From: Bacteroidales bacterium
Lineage (GTDB): Bacteria; Bacteroidota; Bacteroidia; Bacteroidales; UBA932
Assembly (NCBI GenBank): GCA_017454905.1
Contig: JAFTCB010000044.1
Location: forward strand, 1 to 64,000
Length of the DNA stretch: 64,000 nucleotides
Direction: 5' to 3'
The translations under genes and the position numbers were made by a program. Below are positions 31,459-40,647 of the stretch, piece by piece; positions within the stretch are counted from its first letter, which is position 1; every line of letters starts with the position of its first letter. The notes under the pieces are model-generated. The model worked only from the letters and a program-made list of their open reading frames with translations, did no database searches and was not told the DNA's origin.

Positions 31459-32805
31459 ATGAACAAGGTATCCCAGTTTTTCAGGTCGCTCGTCAACATG
31501 AAGGACCATGTCGATGTGCAGGCCGCCGCCACGAGCATCCGCAGCGGTATCTATTTCCGCGGGCCCAATGTCTTCATCCTGGCCTGCGCCATCATCATCG
31601 CCGCCGTCGGGCTCAACCTCAACTCCATCCCGGTGATCATCGGCGCGATGCTCATCTCCCCGGTGATGGGTCCGATCCTCGGCTTCGGGCTCGGGCTGGG
31701 CACCAACGACACCACCCTGGTCAAGGAAGCGCTCAAGAATTTCCTCGTGATGGTGGTGATCAGCATACTGGCTTCTTCCATCTTCTACCTGATCTCCCCG
31801 CTTCAGCTGGAGCATCAGACCGAACTTCTGGCCCGCACCAATCCGACCATCTACGACGTCCTCATCGCCCTGTTCGGCGGATTTGCCGGCATCCTGGAGA
31901 ACTCCCGCAAGGAGAAGGGCGGCACCGTCATCCCGGGCGTGGCCATCGCCACGGCCCTGATGCCTCCGCTCTGTACCGTCGGCTATGGCATCGCCCATCT
32001 GGACCTGCATTTCATCGTCGGCGCCTTCTATCTTTTCCTCATCAACACGGTCTTCATCACCCTGGCCACTTTCGTGACCGTCAAATACCTGCATTTCTCC
32101 TGTCCCGTCGGCGCGGATACGGCACGGCTCAGGCGCAATTCCCGCTGGGTCGCCCTGATCCTCATCATCATGCTGGTGCCCAGCGTACTGTCCGGCATCC
32201 AGATGATCCGGGACAACAATTTCGCCCGCAGCGCGCAGCGCATCGTCGAAGCGAACAAGAACATCGGCAAGAGCTACATCTACGACCACAAGACCAACCT
32301 CGAGAACAAGCCGCCCACCATCGATATCTACATGGCCGGTGAAAAGATGGAGGCTGTCGAACGCGAACGGCTCTACCAGCAGGCCGAAGCGGACGGCATC
32401 ACCCGGAGCCAGATCATCATCCACGAAGACGCTGCCTACCAGTACCAGATGATGTCCGAATCGGAAATCATCCAGGGCATCATCGACGGGCACAACCGCC
32501 AGGTCGAAGAACTGGAAGGGAAGATCGCGGAACTCTCCGGGGAGATCCAGCAATACCGCAACCGCCAGCTTCCCGCCGCCCTGATCACCCGGGAGCTTGC
32601 CGCGCAGTATGACGGCGTGCAGCAGGTCACGCTCACCCGCGGCGAACAGATCGCGGCCGGCAGCGAATCCGGCAGCGACATCATCGTGGCCATCATCCAG
32701 TGCACCAAACCGCTTAAGGCTGCGGAGCAGCTCCGTATCCGGAACTGGCTCCAGGTCCGTCTGGACACGGACAACATCGAAGTCATCGTAAATACGAAAA
32801 AATGA
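31459..32805 (+). CDS. DUF389 family membrane protein
   Basis: 448 residues. The N-terminal 250 residues hold several membrane helices with the DUF389 signature PVIIGAMLISPVMGPILGFG, then FGGFAGILENSRKEKGGTVI and VAIATALMPPLCTVGYGIA, a repeated small-residue and proline pattern seen in this family. The C-terminal 180 residues are soluble and include a predicted coiled segment (HNRQVEELEGKIAELSGEIQ). The family is widespread in Bacteroidetes; a transport or ion-related role has been proposed, but I know of no settled function. Its stop overlaps the start of the aldo/keto reductase gene by four bases (ATGA), so the two are probably co-expressed. Confidence 0.88.
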   Translation: MNKVSQFFRSLVNMKDHVDVQAAATSIRSGIYFRGPNVFILACAIIIAAVGLNLNSIPVIIGAMLISPVMGPILGFGLGLGTNDTTLVKEALKNFLVMVVISILASSIFYLISPLQLEHQTELLARTNPTIYDVLIALFGGFAGILENSRKEKGGTVIPGVAIATALMPPLCTVGYGIAHLDLHFIVGAFYLFLINTVFITLATFVTVKYLHFSCPVGADTARLRRNSRWVALILIIMLVPSVLSGIQMIRDNNFARSAQRIVEANKNIGKSYIYDHKTNLENKPPTIDIYMAGEKMEAVERERLYQQAEADGITRSQIIIHEDAAYQYQMMSESEIIQGIIDGHNRQVEELEGKIAELSGEIQQYRNRQLPAALITRELAAQYDGVQQVTLTRGEQIAAGSESGSDIIVAIIQCTKPLKAAEQLRIRNWLQVRLDTDNIEVIVNTKK

Positions 32806-33980
32806 TTTATCACGCTTTCCAAGACCTCCGCCTCTCCGCCCTGGGTTTCGGGGCGATGCGCCTGCCCCTGCTGCCCGACAAGAGCATTGACAGGGACACC
32901 GTGATGCAGATGGTGGACTACGCCCTCGAACACGGCATCAATTATTTCGACACCGCCGCGCCCTACCATGACGGACTCTCGGAGACCGTCCTCGGAGAAG
33001 CGCTGTCCCGGCATCCCCGGGAGCGCTGGATGCTGGCAGACAAATACCCGGGACACCAGCACAGCAAGGCCTTCGATCCGGCAGGCACTTTCGAGCGCCA
33101 GCTGGAAAAGTGCCGCGTGGACTATTTCGATTTCTACCTCTTCCACAACATCTGCGAGAACAGTCTGGATGACTACATGAATCCCCGCTGGGGCATGCTG
33201 GACTATTTCGCGCGGCAGCGCGAGGAAGGACGCATCAAGCACCTGGGCTTCTCCTGCCACGCCACGGCGGAGAACCTGGAAAAGATCCTGGACGGGCCCT
33301 ACGGAGAGGTGGCGGAGTTCGTCCAGATCCAGCTCAATTACCTCGACTGGACCCTGCAGGACGCCCGCCGGAAAGTGGAAATCCTCAACAAGCGCGGCCT
33401 CCCCATCATCGTGATGGAGCCCGTGCGCGGCGGCAAGCTCGCCCATCCGGGCGAAGCCGCGGAGCAGCGCCTCCAGGCCCTGCGTCCCGGCAGCAGCGCC
33501 GCCTCCTGGGCCTTCCGCTGGCTGCAGGACATCCCGGGCGTGACCGTGGTACTGAGCGGCATGTCCGCCCCGGAGCAGATGGAGGACAACGTCCGGACCT
33601 TCGAGAAGCCGGACCCGCTCACGGAGCAGGAGCGCGAAGTGCTGCTGGAGATCGCCGAAGGCCTGAAGAATTCCGTCCCGTGCACGGCCTGCCGCTACTG
33701 CTGCGCCGGCTGCCCGGCGGAACTGGACATCCCGCAGCTGCTTGCCGAGTACAACGACCTCCGCCTCCAGTTCTCCTTCACGCCGATGATGCGCCTGGAG
33801 AATCTCCCGGACGACAAGAAGCCGCACGCCTGCCTGGGCTGCGGCGCCTGCGCACAGATCTGTCCGCAGGGCATCGACATCCCCACGCACCTCGCCGATC
33901 TCGCCGCCCTCTACGACAAGTACCCCAAGTGGTCCGCCATCTGCGAAGAGCGCAACCGCATCGCGGAAGCCGGCGCCTGA
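32802..33980 (+). CDS. Aldo/keto reductase with C-terminal 4Fe-4S ferredoxin domain
   Basis: 392 residues. The N-terminal 280 residues form an aldo/keto reductase barrel with the catalytic tetrad positions visible: INYFDTAAPYHDG (Asp, Tyr), MLADKYPG (Lys) and FDFYLFHNI (His). The C-terminal 100 residues carry two cysteine clusters, PCTACRYCCAGCPAELDIP and HACLGCGACAQICPQGIDIP, typical of bound 4Fe-4S clusters. Such fused proteins are common in anaerobes and are thought to couple carbonyl reduction to ferredoxin-type electron transfer in the cytoplasm; the substrate is unknown. It is the second gene of the DUF389 unit and is followed by a strong hairpin terminator. Confidence 0.92.
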   Translation: MIYHAFQDLRLSALGFGAMRLPLLPDKSIDRDTVMQMVDYALEHGINYFDTAAPYHDGLSETVLGEALSRHPRERWMLADKYPGHQHSKAFDPAGTFERQLEKCRVDYFDFYLFHNICENSLDDYMNPRWGMLDYFARQREEGRIKHLGFSCHATAENLEKILDGPYGEVAEFVQIQLNYLDWTLQDARRKVEILNKRGLPIIVMEPVRGGKLAHPGEAAEQRLQALRPGSSAASWAFRWLQDIPGVTVVLSGMSAPEQMEDNVRTFEKPDPLTEQEREVLLEIAEGLKNSVPCTACRYCCAGCPAELDIPQLLAEYNDLRLQFSFTPMMRLENLPDDKKPHACLGCGACAQICPQGIDIPTHLADLAALYDKYPKWSAICEERNRIAEAGA

Positions 33981-34030
33981 CCTGCTTGCAAGAACATCCG
34001 GTTTTTGGTCAGTATTGAGTATCAGCCATT

Positions 34031-34072
34031 TATGAAACAACCTTCGGAGAAAACTCCGAAGGTTGTTTCATA
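34031..34072. terminator. Bidirectional hairpin terminator
   Basis: A perfect 19-base-pair stem: arm TATGAAACAACCTTCGGAG at 34031-34049, loop AAAA, and its exact complement at 34054-34072. It lies between the convergent aldo/keto reductase and ppdK genes. It shares the CCTTCGG tip with the hairpin at 26641-26684. Confidence 0.8.
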
Positions 34073-34091
34073 AATAGTTGATTGTCAATCC

Positions 34092-36818
34092 TTATTCCGA
34101 CTGGCGGATAGCGGACTGCGCCGCGGACAGACGGGCAATCGGCACGCGGAACGGTGAGCAGCTGACGTAGTCCACGCCGATCTTGTTGAAGAAGGCGATG
34201 GAGTCAGGGTCGCCGCCGTGCTCGCCGCAGACGCCGCACTTCAAATCCGGACGACGGGCGCGGCCGCTCTGGATACCGATCTCGACCAGCTTGCCGACAG
34301 CCTTGGTATCGATGGTCTGGAACGGATCGGCGTCGAGGATCTTGTGGCCGAGGTAGTTGCCCATGAAGGTACCCACGTCGTCACGGGAGAAGCCGAAGGT
34401 CATCTGGGTCAGGTCGTTGGTACCGAAGGAGAAGAACTCGGCGGTACGGGCCATACGGTCGCCGGTCAGGGCGGCACGCGGGATCTCGATCATTGTACCG
34501 AACTTGTAGGTGATGATCATCTCGTAGTGGACCTCGACTTCAGCCTTGATACGCTCGCAGATGGCACGCTGGAAGCCCAGCTCGCGGGCAGACACCGTGA
34601 CCGGGATCATGATCTCCGGCTGCGGGTGGAAGCCCTCGCGGGACAGCTCGGCCACGGCCGTGAAGATGGCGCGGTACTGGGTCTCGGCGATGAGCGGGTA
34701 GGCGACATGCAGACGCACACCGCGCAGACCCATCATCGGGTTGACCTCGTGCAGGTTCTCACCGCGGCGGGTCACCTCGGCGGCGGTGATGCCCAGCTCC
34801 TTGGCGACCTCGGCGGTCTTCTCCTTGGTGGTCGGGACGAACTCGTGGAGAGGCGGATCGAGCAGACGGAACACGACCGGCTTGCCGTCCATCACCTTGA
34901 GGGTGCTCTTGACGGAAGCCTTGATGAACGGCTCCAGCTCGGCCAGTGCATCCTTGCGCTCCTTGTCGGTGGTGCAGAGGATCATCTTGCGCAGCTTGGC
35001 AAGCGGGGTCTCGGCGTTCTTGCCGTAGAACATGTGCTCGATACGGAACAGGCCGATGCCTTCGGCACCGAAATCGAGGGCCTTCTGGGCATCCTCGGGA
35101 GTATCGGCATTGGTGCGGACACCCAGGCGGCGATACTTGTCCACGATGCTCATGAAGCGCAGGAAGGTCGGATTCTCGCTGGCGTCCATCATCTCGATCT
35201 GCTTGGCATAGACCATGCCCTTGGAGCCGTTCAGGGAAAGCCAGTCGCCTTCCTTGTAGACCTTCTTGTCACCGGCGAAGGTGAGCGTCTTGGCCTCGAG
35301 GTTGATCTTCATCGCTTCGCAACCCACGATGCAGCACTTGCCCCAGCCACGGGCCACGAGGGCCGCGTGGGAAGTCATGCCGCCGCGGGTGGTGAGGATA
35401 CCGGCGGAAGCGCGCATGCCCTGGATGTCCTCCGGAGAAGTCTCCTCACGGACGAGGATGGTCTTCTTGCCGGCGGCGGCAGCCTCCATGGCAGCCTCGG
35501 AGGTGAACACGATCGTACCGACGGCTCCGCCCGGAGAAGCGGGCAGACCCTTCGCGACGACCTTGGCTTCCTTCTCGGAAGCGGGGTTGAGGATCGGGTG
35601 GAGGACTTCGTCGAGCTGGGACGGGGTGACGCGCATCACGGCGGTCTTCTCGTCGATCATGCCCTCGTCCAGCATATCCATCGCCATCTGCAGGGCGGCC
35701 ATGCCGGTGCGCTTGCCGATACGGCACTGGAGCATCCACAGGGAACCTTCCTGGATGGTGAACTCGATGTCCTGCATGTCATGGAAATGGTTCTCCAGAC
35801 GCTTGCGGATGCCGTCGAGTTCAGCATAGACCTCGGGCATCGCTTTCTCGAGGGACTCGAGGTTGCGGTTGTGATCGTTCTTGGTAGCCTCGTTGAGCGG
35901 GTTCGGGGTGCGGATACCCGCGACCACGTCTTCGCCCTGGGCGTTGATCAGCCACTCGCCGTAGAAACGGTTGTCACCGTTGGCCGGGTTGCGGGAGAAG
36001 GCGACGCCGGTGGCGGAGGTGTTGCCCATGTTGCCGAAGACCATGGACTGGACATTCACGGCCGTGCCCCAGTCATCAGGAATCTTCTCGATACGGCGGT
36101 AAGCGATGGCACGCTTGCCGTTCCAGGACTTGAAGACGCCGCCGATGGAGCCCCAGAGCTGATCCTGCGGGGTGTCGGGGAACTCGACGCCGAGCACTTC
36201 CTTGACCTTCTTCTTGAACTTCTCGCAGAGGTCCTTCAGTTCGTCGGCGGTGATGTCGGTGTCGGAGGCATAACCCTTCTTTTCCTTGAGCTCGGCCATC
36301 ATGCGGTCCAGCTGCTGGCGGATGCCCTGGCCGTCGGCGGGCTCGATGCCCTCGGCTTTCTCCATCACGACGTCGGAATACATCATGATCAGACGGCGGT
36401 ATGCGTCATAGACGAAGCGGGGATTGCCGGTCTTCTTGATCATGCCCGGAATCGTGGAAGAGCACAGACCGATGTTGAGAATGGTGTCCATCATGCCCGG
36501 CATGGAGCTGCGGGCACCGGAGCGGCAGCTCACGAGGAGGGGATCGTTGGGATCGCCGAATTTCTTGCCCATCAGGGCTTCAGTGGCGTTCAGGGCGCCG
36601 CGGACTTCCATCTTGAGGTCCTCGGTGTAGCCGCCGCCCAGCTGATAGTACTCGGCACAGCACTCGGTGGTAATGGTGAAACCGGCAGGGACCGGCATCC
36701 CGAGTTTGCTCATCTCGGCCAGATTGGCACCCTTGCCGCCGAGAAGTTCACGCATGGTTCCATCGCCTTCGGCCGTCTTGCCGCCGAAACGATAGACACG
36801 TTTTTTCATTTCGAACAT
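34092..36818 (-). CDS. ppdK: Pyruvate, phosphate dikinase
   Basis: 908 residues from the ATG at 36818 (a second ATG at 36809 is also possible; the longer frame to 36968 is not homologous). It interconverts pyruvate, ATP and phosphate with phosphoenolpyruvate, AMP and pyrophosphate in central metabolism. Visible landmarks are the ATP-grasp start GGKGANLAEMSKLGMPVPAG, the phosphohistidine loop TRGGMTSHAALVARGWGKC, and the C-terminal PEP-binding barrel with FGTNDLTQMTFGFSRDD and LKCGVCGEHGGDP. Length matches the family. It lies downstream of the PhoH gene on the same strand after 55 bases and probably has its own promoter. Confidence 0.97.
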   Translation of the reverse strand: MFEMKKRVYRFGGKTAEGDGTMRELLGGKGANLAEMSKLGMPVPAGFTITTECCAEYYQLGGGYTEDLKMEVRGALNATEALMGKKFGDPNDPLLVSCRSGARSSMPGMMDTILNIGLCSSTIPGMIKKTGNPRFVYDAYRRLIMMYSDVVMEKAEGIEPADGQGIRQQLDRMMAELKEKKGYASDTDITADELKDLCEKFKKKVKEVLGVEFPDTPQDQLWGSIGGVFKSWNGKRAIAYRRIEKIPDDWGTAVNVQSMVFGNMGNTSATGVAFSRNPANGDNRFYGEWLINAQGEDVVAGIRTPNPLNEATKNDHNRNLESLEKAMPEVYAELDGIRKRLENHFHDMQDIEFTIQEGSLWMLQCRIGKRTGMAALQMAMDMLDEGMIDEKTAVMRVTPSQLDEVLHPILNPASEKEAKVVAKGLPASPGGAVGTIVFTSEAAMEAAAAGKKTILVREETSPEDIQGMRASAGILTTRGGMTSHAALVARGWGKCCIVGCEAMKINLEAKTLTFAGDKKVYKEGDWLSLNGSKGMVYAKQIEMMDASENPTFLRFMSIVDKYRRLGVRTNADTPEDAQKALDFGAEGIGLFRIEHMFYGKNAETPLAKLRKMILCTTDKERKDALAELEPFIKASVKSTLKVMDGKPVVFRLLDPPLHEFVPTTKEKTAEVAKELGITAAEVTRRGENLHEVNPMMGLRGVRLHVAYPLIAETQYRAIFTAVAELSREGFHPQPEIMIPVTVSARELGFQRAICERIKAEVEVHYEMIITYKFGTMIEIPRAALTGDRMARTAEFFSFGTNDLTQMTFGFSRDDVGTFMGNYLGHKILDADPFQTIDTKAVGKLVEIGIQSGRARRPDLKCGVCGEHGGDPDSIAFFNKIGVDYVSCSPFRVPIARLSAAQSAIRQSE

Positions 36819-36851
36819 AGATATTAGGTATAGTAAGTTAGTTTCGCACCG

Positions 36852-36882
36852 CGAATTTACGATAAAAATCTCATTATAGCAA
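36852..36882 (-). promoter_or_regulatory. Possible promoter for ppdK
   Basis: The minus strand reads TTGC (36882-36879), 19 bases, then TAAATTCG (36859-36852), close to TTTG-N19-TAnnTTTG. It overlaps the 3' end of the PhoH gene and lies 33 bases before the ppdK start. Confidence 0.45.
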
Positions 36883-38214
36883 TTTTGCAGCCAGTTCGGA
36901 AAGATCGCTCCGCTCGCCTTTCCGCAGGAAAACATGCTGGAAAAGAGCCTGTCCGTACATCTTTTCACCCAAGTGGGTCAGACCGTTGGACCACTGGTCC
37001 AGATAAGGCTGGTCGATTTGGAAGATATCACCCGTGAAGACCATCTTGGTCCCCTCGCCCGCCCGGGTGATGATGGTCTTCATCTCATGCGGCGTCAGGT
37101 TCTGCGCCTCATCGATGATGAAAAAGCATTTTCCGAGGCTCCGGCCACGGATATAAGCCAGCGGTTCGATGATCAGTTTTTCCTGCGTGAGCATGCCCTC
37201 GATGCGCTGCGCCTCCCGGGATGTGGGGCGGAACTGGTGCTTGATCACATTGAGATTATCCATCAGGGGCTGGAGGAAGGGGCTCATTTTCTGCTTCTGG
37301 TCGCCCGGCAGGAAGCCCAGGTCCTGGTTGCCCAGCACCACCGTCGGACGCGACAGGAAGATCTGCTCGTAGTCCTGCTCCTGGGCCAGCGCCGCGGCCA
37401 GGGCCAGCAGGGTTTTGCCGGTGCCGGCGCCGCCTGTCAGGGAGACCAGTTCCACCTTGGGATTGAGCAGTGCATCCAGGGCAAATTTCTGCTCGTCGTT
37501 GCGCGGACGGATGCCGTAGGCTTCGCGGGACTTGACCAGCACGATCCGGTCGCGGGGCGCATCATAGCGCGCGCACACCACCTCGTCCCGGTCGCCCTTC
37601 CAGTTGAAGCGGAACATCTGGTTCGGTTTCGGCTGCACTTTCAGCACCTTTTCCCATCCAATACTGGTCTCGGGGCCGTATACCAGTTCCTGAAGCACGT
37701 CGTTGTCCAGCTCCATGGCCTGCACCTCGCGCTGCGCCTCTTCGATCCGTTCTTCCTGGACCTTGTCGGTCAGATAATCCTGGACCGCCATCCCGATGGC
37801 CTTGGCTTTCATCCGGAGATTGATGTCCTTGGTCACCAGCGCCACGAAAGTGCCCGGGTTCATGTCCCGCACCCACATGGCCGTCGCGAGGATCCGGTGG
37901 TCCGGGATATCGTCCCGGAAGAAATCCGCGTATTCCTCCCCGAACGGGTGGTTGGGCTCGACCTTGATCCACCCGAGGTTCTTCCCGATGGGCAGGCCGC
38001 CCTGTCCGAAGTCCTTGCCGTTGGTGATCCTGTCCAGGTCACGCATGAAACCGCGCGCATTATAGGACAGCGTGTCGGTCCCCTTCTTGAATTTGTCGAT
38101 CTCTTCGATGACCGCGACCGGGATCACGAGATTGTTGTCCCGGAATTTCCGGATCGCTTTGTGATCGTGCAGGATGACATTGGTGTCCAGCACGAAGATC
38201 TTGGGTTTACCCAT
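36874..38214 (-). CDS. PIN-PhoH ATPase (PhoH2-type)
   Basis: 446 residues. Residues 1-140 are a PIN nuclease-like domain with the acidic residues of the active site (FVLDTNVILHDHKAI, IPVAVIEEIDKFKKG, and aspartates in VALVTKDINLRMKAKAIG). Residues about 240-446 are a PhoH ATPase with Walker A (LTGGAGTGKTLLALAAAL) and Walker B (CFFIIDEAQNLTPHEM), followed by VFTGDIFQIDQPYLD. The fusion is known as PhoH2 and is associated with RNA unwinding and cleavage. It starts 13 bases after the PurM-like gene, so the two may be co-transcribed. Confidence 0.92.
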   Translation of the reverse strand: MGKPKIFVLDTNVILHDHKAIRKFRDNNLVIPVAVIEEIDKFKKGTDTLSYNARGFMRDLDRITNGKDFGQGGLPIGKNLGWIKVEPNHPFGEEYADFFRDDIPDHRILATAMWVRDMNPGTFVALVTKDINLRMKAKAIGMAVQDYLTDKVQEERIEEAQREVQAMELDNDVLQELVYGPETSIGWEKVLKVQPKPNQMFRFNWKGDRDEVVCARYDAPRDRIVLVKSREAYGIRPRNDEQKFALDALLNPKVELVSLTGGAGTGKTLLALAAALAQEQDYEQIFLSRPTVVLGNQDLGFLPGDQKQKMSPFLQPLMDNLNVIKHQFRPTSREAQRIEGMLTQEKLIIEPLAYIRGRSLGKCFFIIDEAQNLTPHEMKTIITRAGEGTKMVFTGDIFQIDQPYLDQWSNGLTHLGEKMYGQALFQHVFLRKGERSDLSELAAKLL

Positions 38215-38227
38215 ATCAGTTTCAGTG

Positions 38228-39355
38228 TCAGTCCTCCCCTTCCGCGTTCTGCATCAGGGATTCCAAAATGGTTTGTATGCCGGATTTCGCGGACGCCTTG
38301 ACGCGGATGTCCGTCGTCCCGGGGTCGGGATGGCCCAGCGGGAAGAACGCCACATCCTGCAGCAGCAGTTCCGCATCCAGATAGTCAAAATCTGCGTCGT
38401 TGATCTGCACCACGACCCCGGGCACCTCGGAGAACAGGATCCGGACCGGGTCCTGCTCCTGGAAAGCGCGCATCACGTCGGAGACATCCACGGTCATGCC
38501 GCATCCGTCAGCCATCTTGCGGACGGTCCGGAGCAGGCCGCCTTCGCCCACCGTCGCACCGGACAGCAGGATGCCGTCTTCGACCAGCTCCCGGACCACC
38601 TCGTAGCAGTCCTGGAAGTAGTCCGCATCGGCGACCTGCGGCGCGGGTCCGCCTCCCAGTTCAAGCGCCTGCGAGAGCAGGGAGCCGCCCAGGCGGTAAT
38701 CCGAAGTATCAAAGGGGATATATACCACCCAGCTCTGCGGATCGGGAGCCAGCACGGAAGCGCAGCCCCGGCGTGTGCCGAGCACGGGATTCTCCGACCG
38801 GAACGGTTCGCTGACGAAGATGTACTCGTCCTCGGCGGCATCCCGGGAGATCCGGGGCCGCAGCGTCAGCCCTGAAATCCCGGTCGTCCGGGTGTAGCGG
38901 TAGCCGCTGAATTTGAGCCCGAGCGCATCTACATAATCCGCCGCAGCACGCACGGAAGCATAAAAAGCCGCCCGCGCCCCCACCGGCGTCTCGTCCCAGC
39001 GCCAGGTGGCGTCCAGCCGGAGATCGCCGAGGCGGAAATGCCCGGAGCGCCACAAGGCATCCAGCAGGGAAGAAGCGATCCGGATACGTGTATATGTGTC
39101 CGCCGCAGCGAGCGGAACCCGCTTTTCCCGGTCCAGCACTGCCTGAAGATAGCTTTCGACAGCATCCGGATCAAGCCGGGCACCCCGGAAAACCGGGTCC
39201 AGCGACTCGTCCAGCGCCCGCATCTCCGCCGGTCCGGCGAATGGATGTCTCCCCTCCGCTTCCGTCACGGCATCCAGAAGCTGAGCAGGGGTGAATTCCT
39301 GCTGGACTCCGTCGATGACATAAATCGCGTGCAACGCTGAAATTTTTTCCGCCAT
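38228..39355 (-). CDS. PurM/PurL-like (AIR synthase-related) protein
   Basis: 375 residues with no signal peptide. The C-terminal half resembles the second domain of the PurM/PurL superfamily: YRLGGSLLSQALELGGGPAP, then YEVVRELVEDGILLSGATVG and GGLLRTVRKMADGCGMTVDV, matching the AIR-synthase C-domain pattern of a glycine-rich LGGS, a DGxxxS/H loop and a GGL helix. The N-terminal half may correspond to the first domain (ETPVGARAAFYASVRAAADY) but lacks the usual GDGxGTK-type nucleotide-binding motif. It is therefore unlikely to be a complete formylglycinamidine ribonucleotide or AIR synthase. A moonlighting or regulatory role is possible. It is divergent from folC. Confidence 0.65.
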   Translation of the reverse strand: MAEKISALHAIYVIDGVQQEFTPAQLLDAVTEAEGRHPFAGPAEMRALDESLDPVFRGARLDPDAVESYLQAVLDREKRVPLAAADTYTRIRIASSLLDALWRSGHFRLGDLRLDATWRWDETPVGARAAFYASVRAAADYVDALGLKFSGYRYTRTTGISGLTLRPRISRDAAEDEYIFVSEPFRSENPVLGTRRGCASVLAPDPQSWVVYIPFDTSDYRLGGSLLSQALELGGGPAPQVADADYFQDCYEVVRELVEDGILLSGATVGEGGLLRTVRKMADGCGMTVDVSDVMRAFQEQDPVRILFSEVPGVVVQINDADFDYLDAELLLQDVAFFPLGHPDPGTTDIRVKASAKSGIQTILESLMQNAEGED

Positions 39356-39381
39356 AAGTTCTAAAAGCGTGTAAATTTAAT

Positions 39382-39389
39382 TAAATTTG
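39382..39389 (+). promoter_or_regulatory. -7 promoter box for folC
   Basis: The plus strand reads TAAATTTG, an exact TAnnTTTG match, 15 bases before the ATG at 39405. It covers the alternative TTG start at 39387, supporting 39405 as the true start. Confidence 0.55.
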
Positions 39390-39404
39390 AATTCAGTTGC
39401 AACT

Positions 39405-40637
39405 ATGATTTACACAGAAGAAAATTACAACCGGCTCCTGGAAGGGTTGTATGCCCGCCATCCCTCCGTCCAGAATTCCGGATTCACTTCCGGCGCCTAC
39501 AAGCCCGGACTGGAAGGGATGCTGCGCTTTGACGAGGCTCTCGGGCACCCTTCCCGCAAGTTCCGCTCCGTCCATGTAGCCGGCACCAACGGCAAAGGCT
39601 CCGTCAGCTCGATGCTGGCTGCCGCCCTGGCAGGTTCCGGACTGCGCGTGGGCCTCTACACTTCCCCCCACCTGACGGATTTCCGCGAACGGATCAAGCT
39701 GATCGGGCCGGACGGCTGGTCGATGATTCCCCGGGAGACCGTCTTCCGTTTCCTGACGGAACGGGACCTGCAGGACCTTTCTTTCTTCGAGATCACCACC
39801 GGCCTCGCTTTTCTCTGGTTCGCTGAAGAACAGGTCGACATCGCCGTCATCGAAGTCGGTCTGGGCGGGCGGCTGGACAGCACCAATATCCTCTGCCCGG
39901 AACTGGCCGTCGTGACCAGCATCGGACTGGACCACTGCGCCCTGCTCGGCAACACGCGCGCCGCGATCGCCGGCGAGAAGGCCGGCATCTTCAAGCCGGG
40001 CGTCCCGGCCCTCTGCGGCCAGTATGACGACGAGACCGCGCCCGTTTTCGAGCAGCGGGCCGCCGGACTGCCCTGTCCCCTGTTTTTCGCCGAAGATTTC
40101 GAGGTGGAGACCTTCCCCACCGACCTGACCGGTCCCTATCAGGAAGCCAACCTCCGGACCACCCTCGCGGCGCTCGCGCTGCTCGGCATCTCCCCGGACC
40201 GTGAAGCGATTGCCGCCACCGCCGCCCGCACCGGCCTGCGCGGCCGGTGGGAACGCCTGCAGGAGCACCCCGAAGTCATCTGCGACATCGGGCACAACCC
40301 GCCCGCCCTGGAGATCAATTTCCGGCGCCTGCGCGAAAGCGGCCGCCCGCTGGTCATCGTCTATGGCATCATGGCGGACAAGGACCTGGATGCCATCCGT
40401 CCGATGATGCCCGCCGGGGCAAAGTATTTCCTCGTGGCGCCGCAAGGGGACCGGGCGCTCCCGGTCGCGCAGCTCTCCGCCCGTCTGCAAGGGCTGGACT
40501 GCACGCCCTGCGCGAGCGTGGAAGAGGGTGTCAGACAAGCACTTGATGCAGCGGAAAAGGTACCAGGATGCATCTTATATATCGGTGGCAGCAATTTTGT
40601 TGTAGCAGAAGCCATCGGATGGTTTGACTCCCGATAA
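39405..40637 (+). CDS. folC: Bifunctional folylpolyglutamate/dihydrofolate synthase
   Basis: 410 residues. It attaches glutamate to dihydropteroate or folate using ATP in the cytoplasm. The Mur-ligase-like fold is shown by SVHVAGTNGKGSVSSMLAAA (P-loop), LYTSPHLTDFRERI, and EVGLGGRLDSTN followed by SIGLDHCALLGNT and AGEKAGIFKPGVP. The C-terminal domain contains CDIGHNPPALEI (equivalent of the DGAHNP motif, with Ile-Gly in place of Gly-Ala). Start chosen at 39405 because the upstream TTG lies in the promoter. It is followed after 10 bases by the macroglobulin gene. Confidence 0.93.
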   Translation: MIYTEENYNRLLEGLYARHPSVQNSGFTSGAYKPGLEGMLRFDEALGHPSRKFRSVHVAGTNGKGSVSSMLAAALAGSGLRVGLYTSPHLTDFRERIKLIGPDGWSMIPRETVFRFLTERDLQDLSFFEITTGLAFLWFAEEQVDIAVIEVGLGGRLDSTNILCPELAVVTSIGLDHCALLGNTRAAIAGEKAGIFKPGVPALCGQYDDETAPVFEQRAAGLPCPLFFAEDFEVETFPTDLTGPYQEANLRTTLAALALLGISPDREAIAATAARTGLRGRWERLQEHPEVICDIGHNPPALEINFRRLRESGRPLVIVYGIMADKDLDAIRPMMPAGAKYFLVAPQGDRALPVAQLSARLQGLDCTPCASVEEGVRQALDAAEKVPGCILYIGGSNFVVAEAIGWFDSR

Positions 40638-40647
40638 CTTGCGCCTT

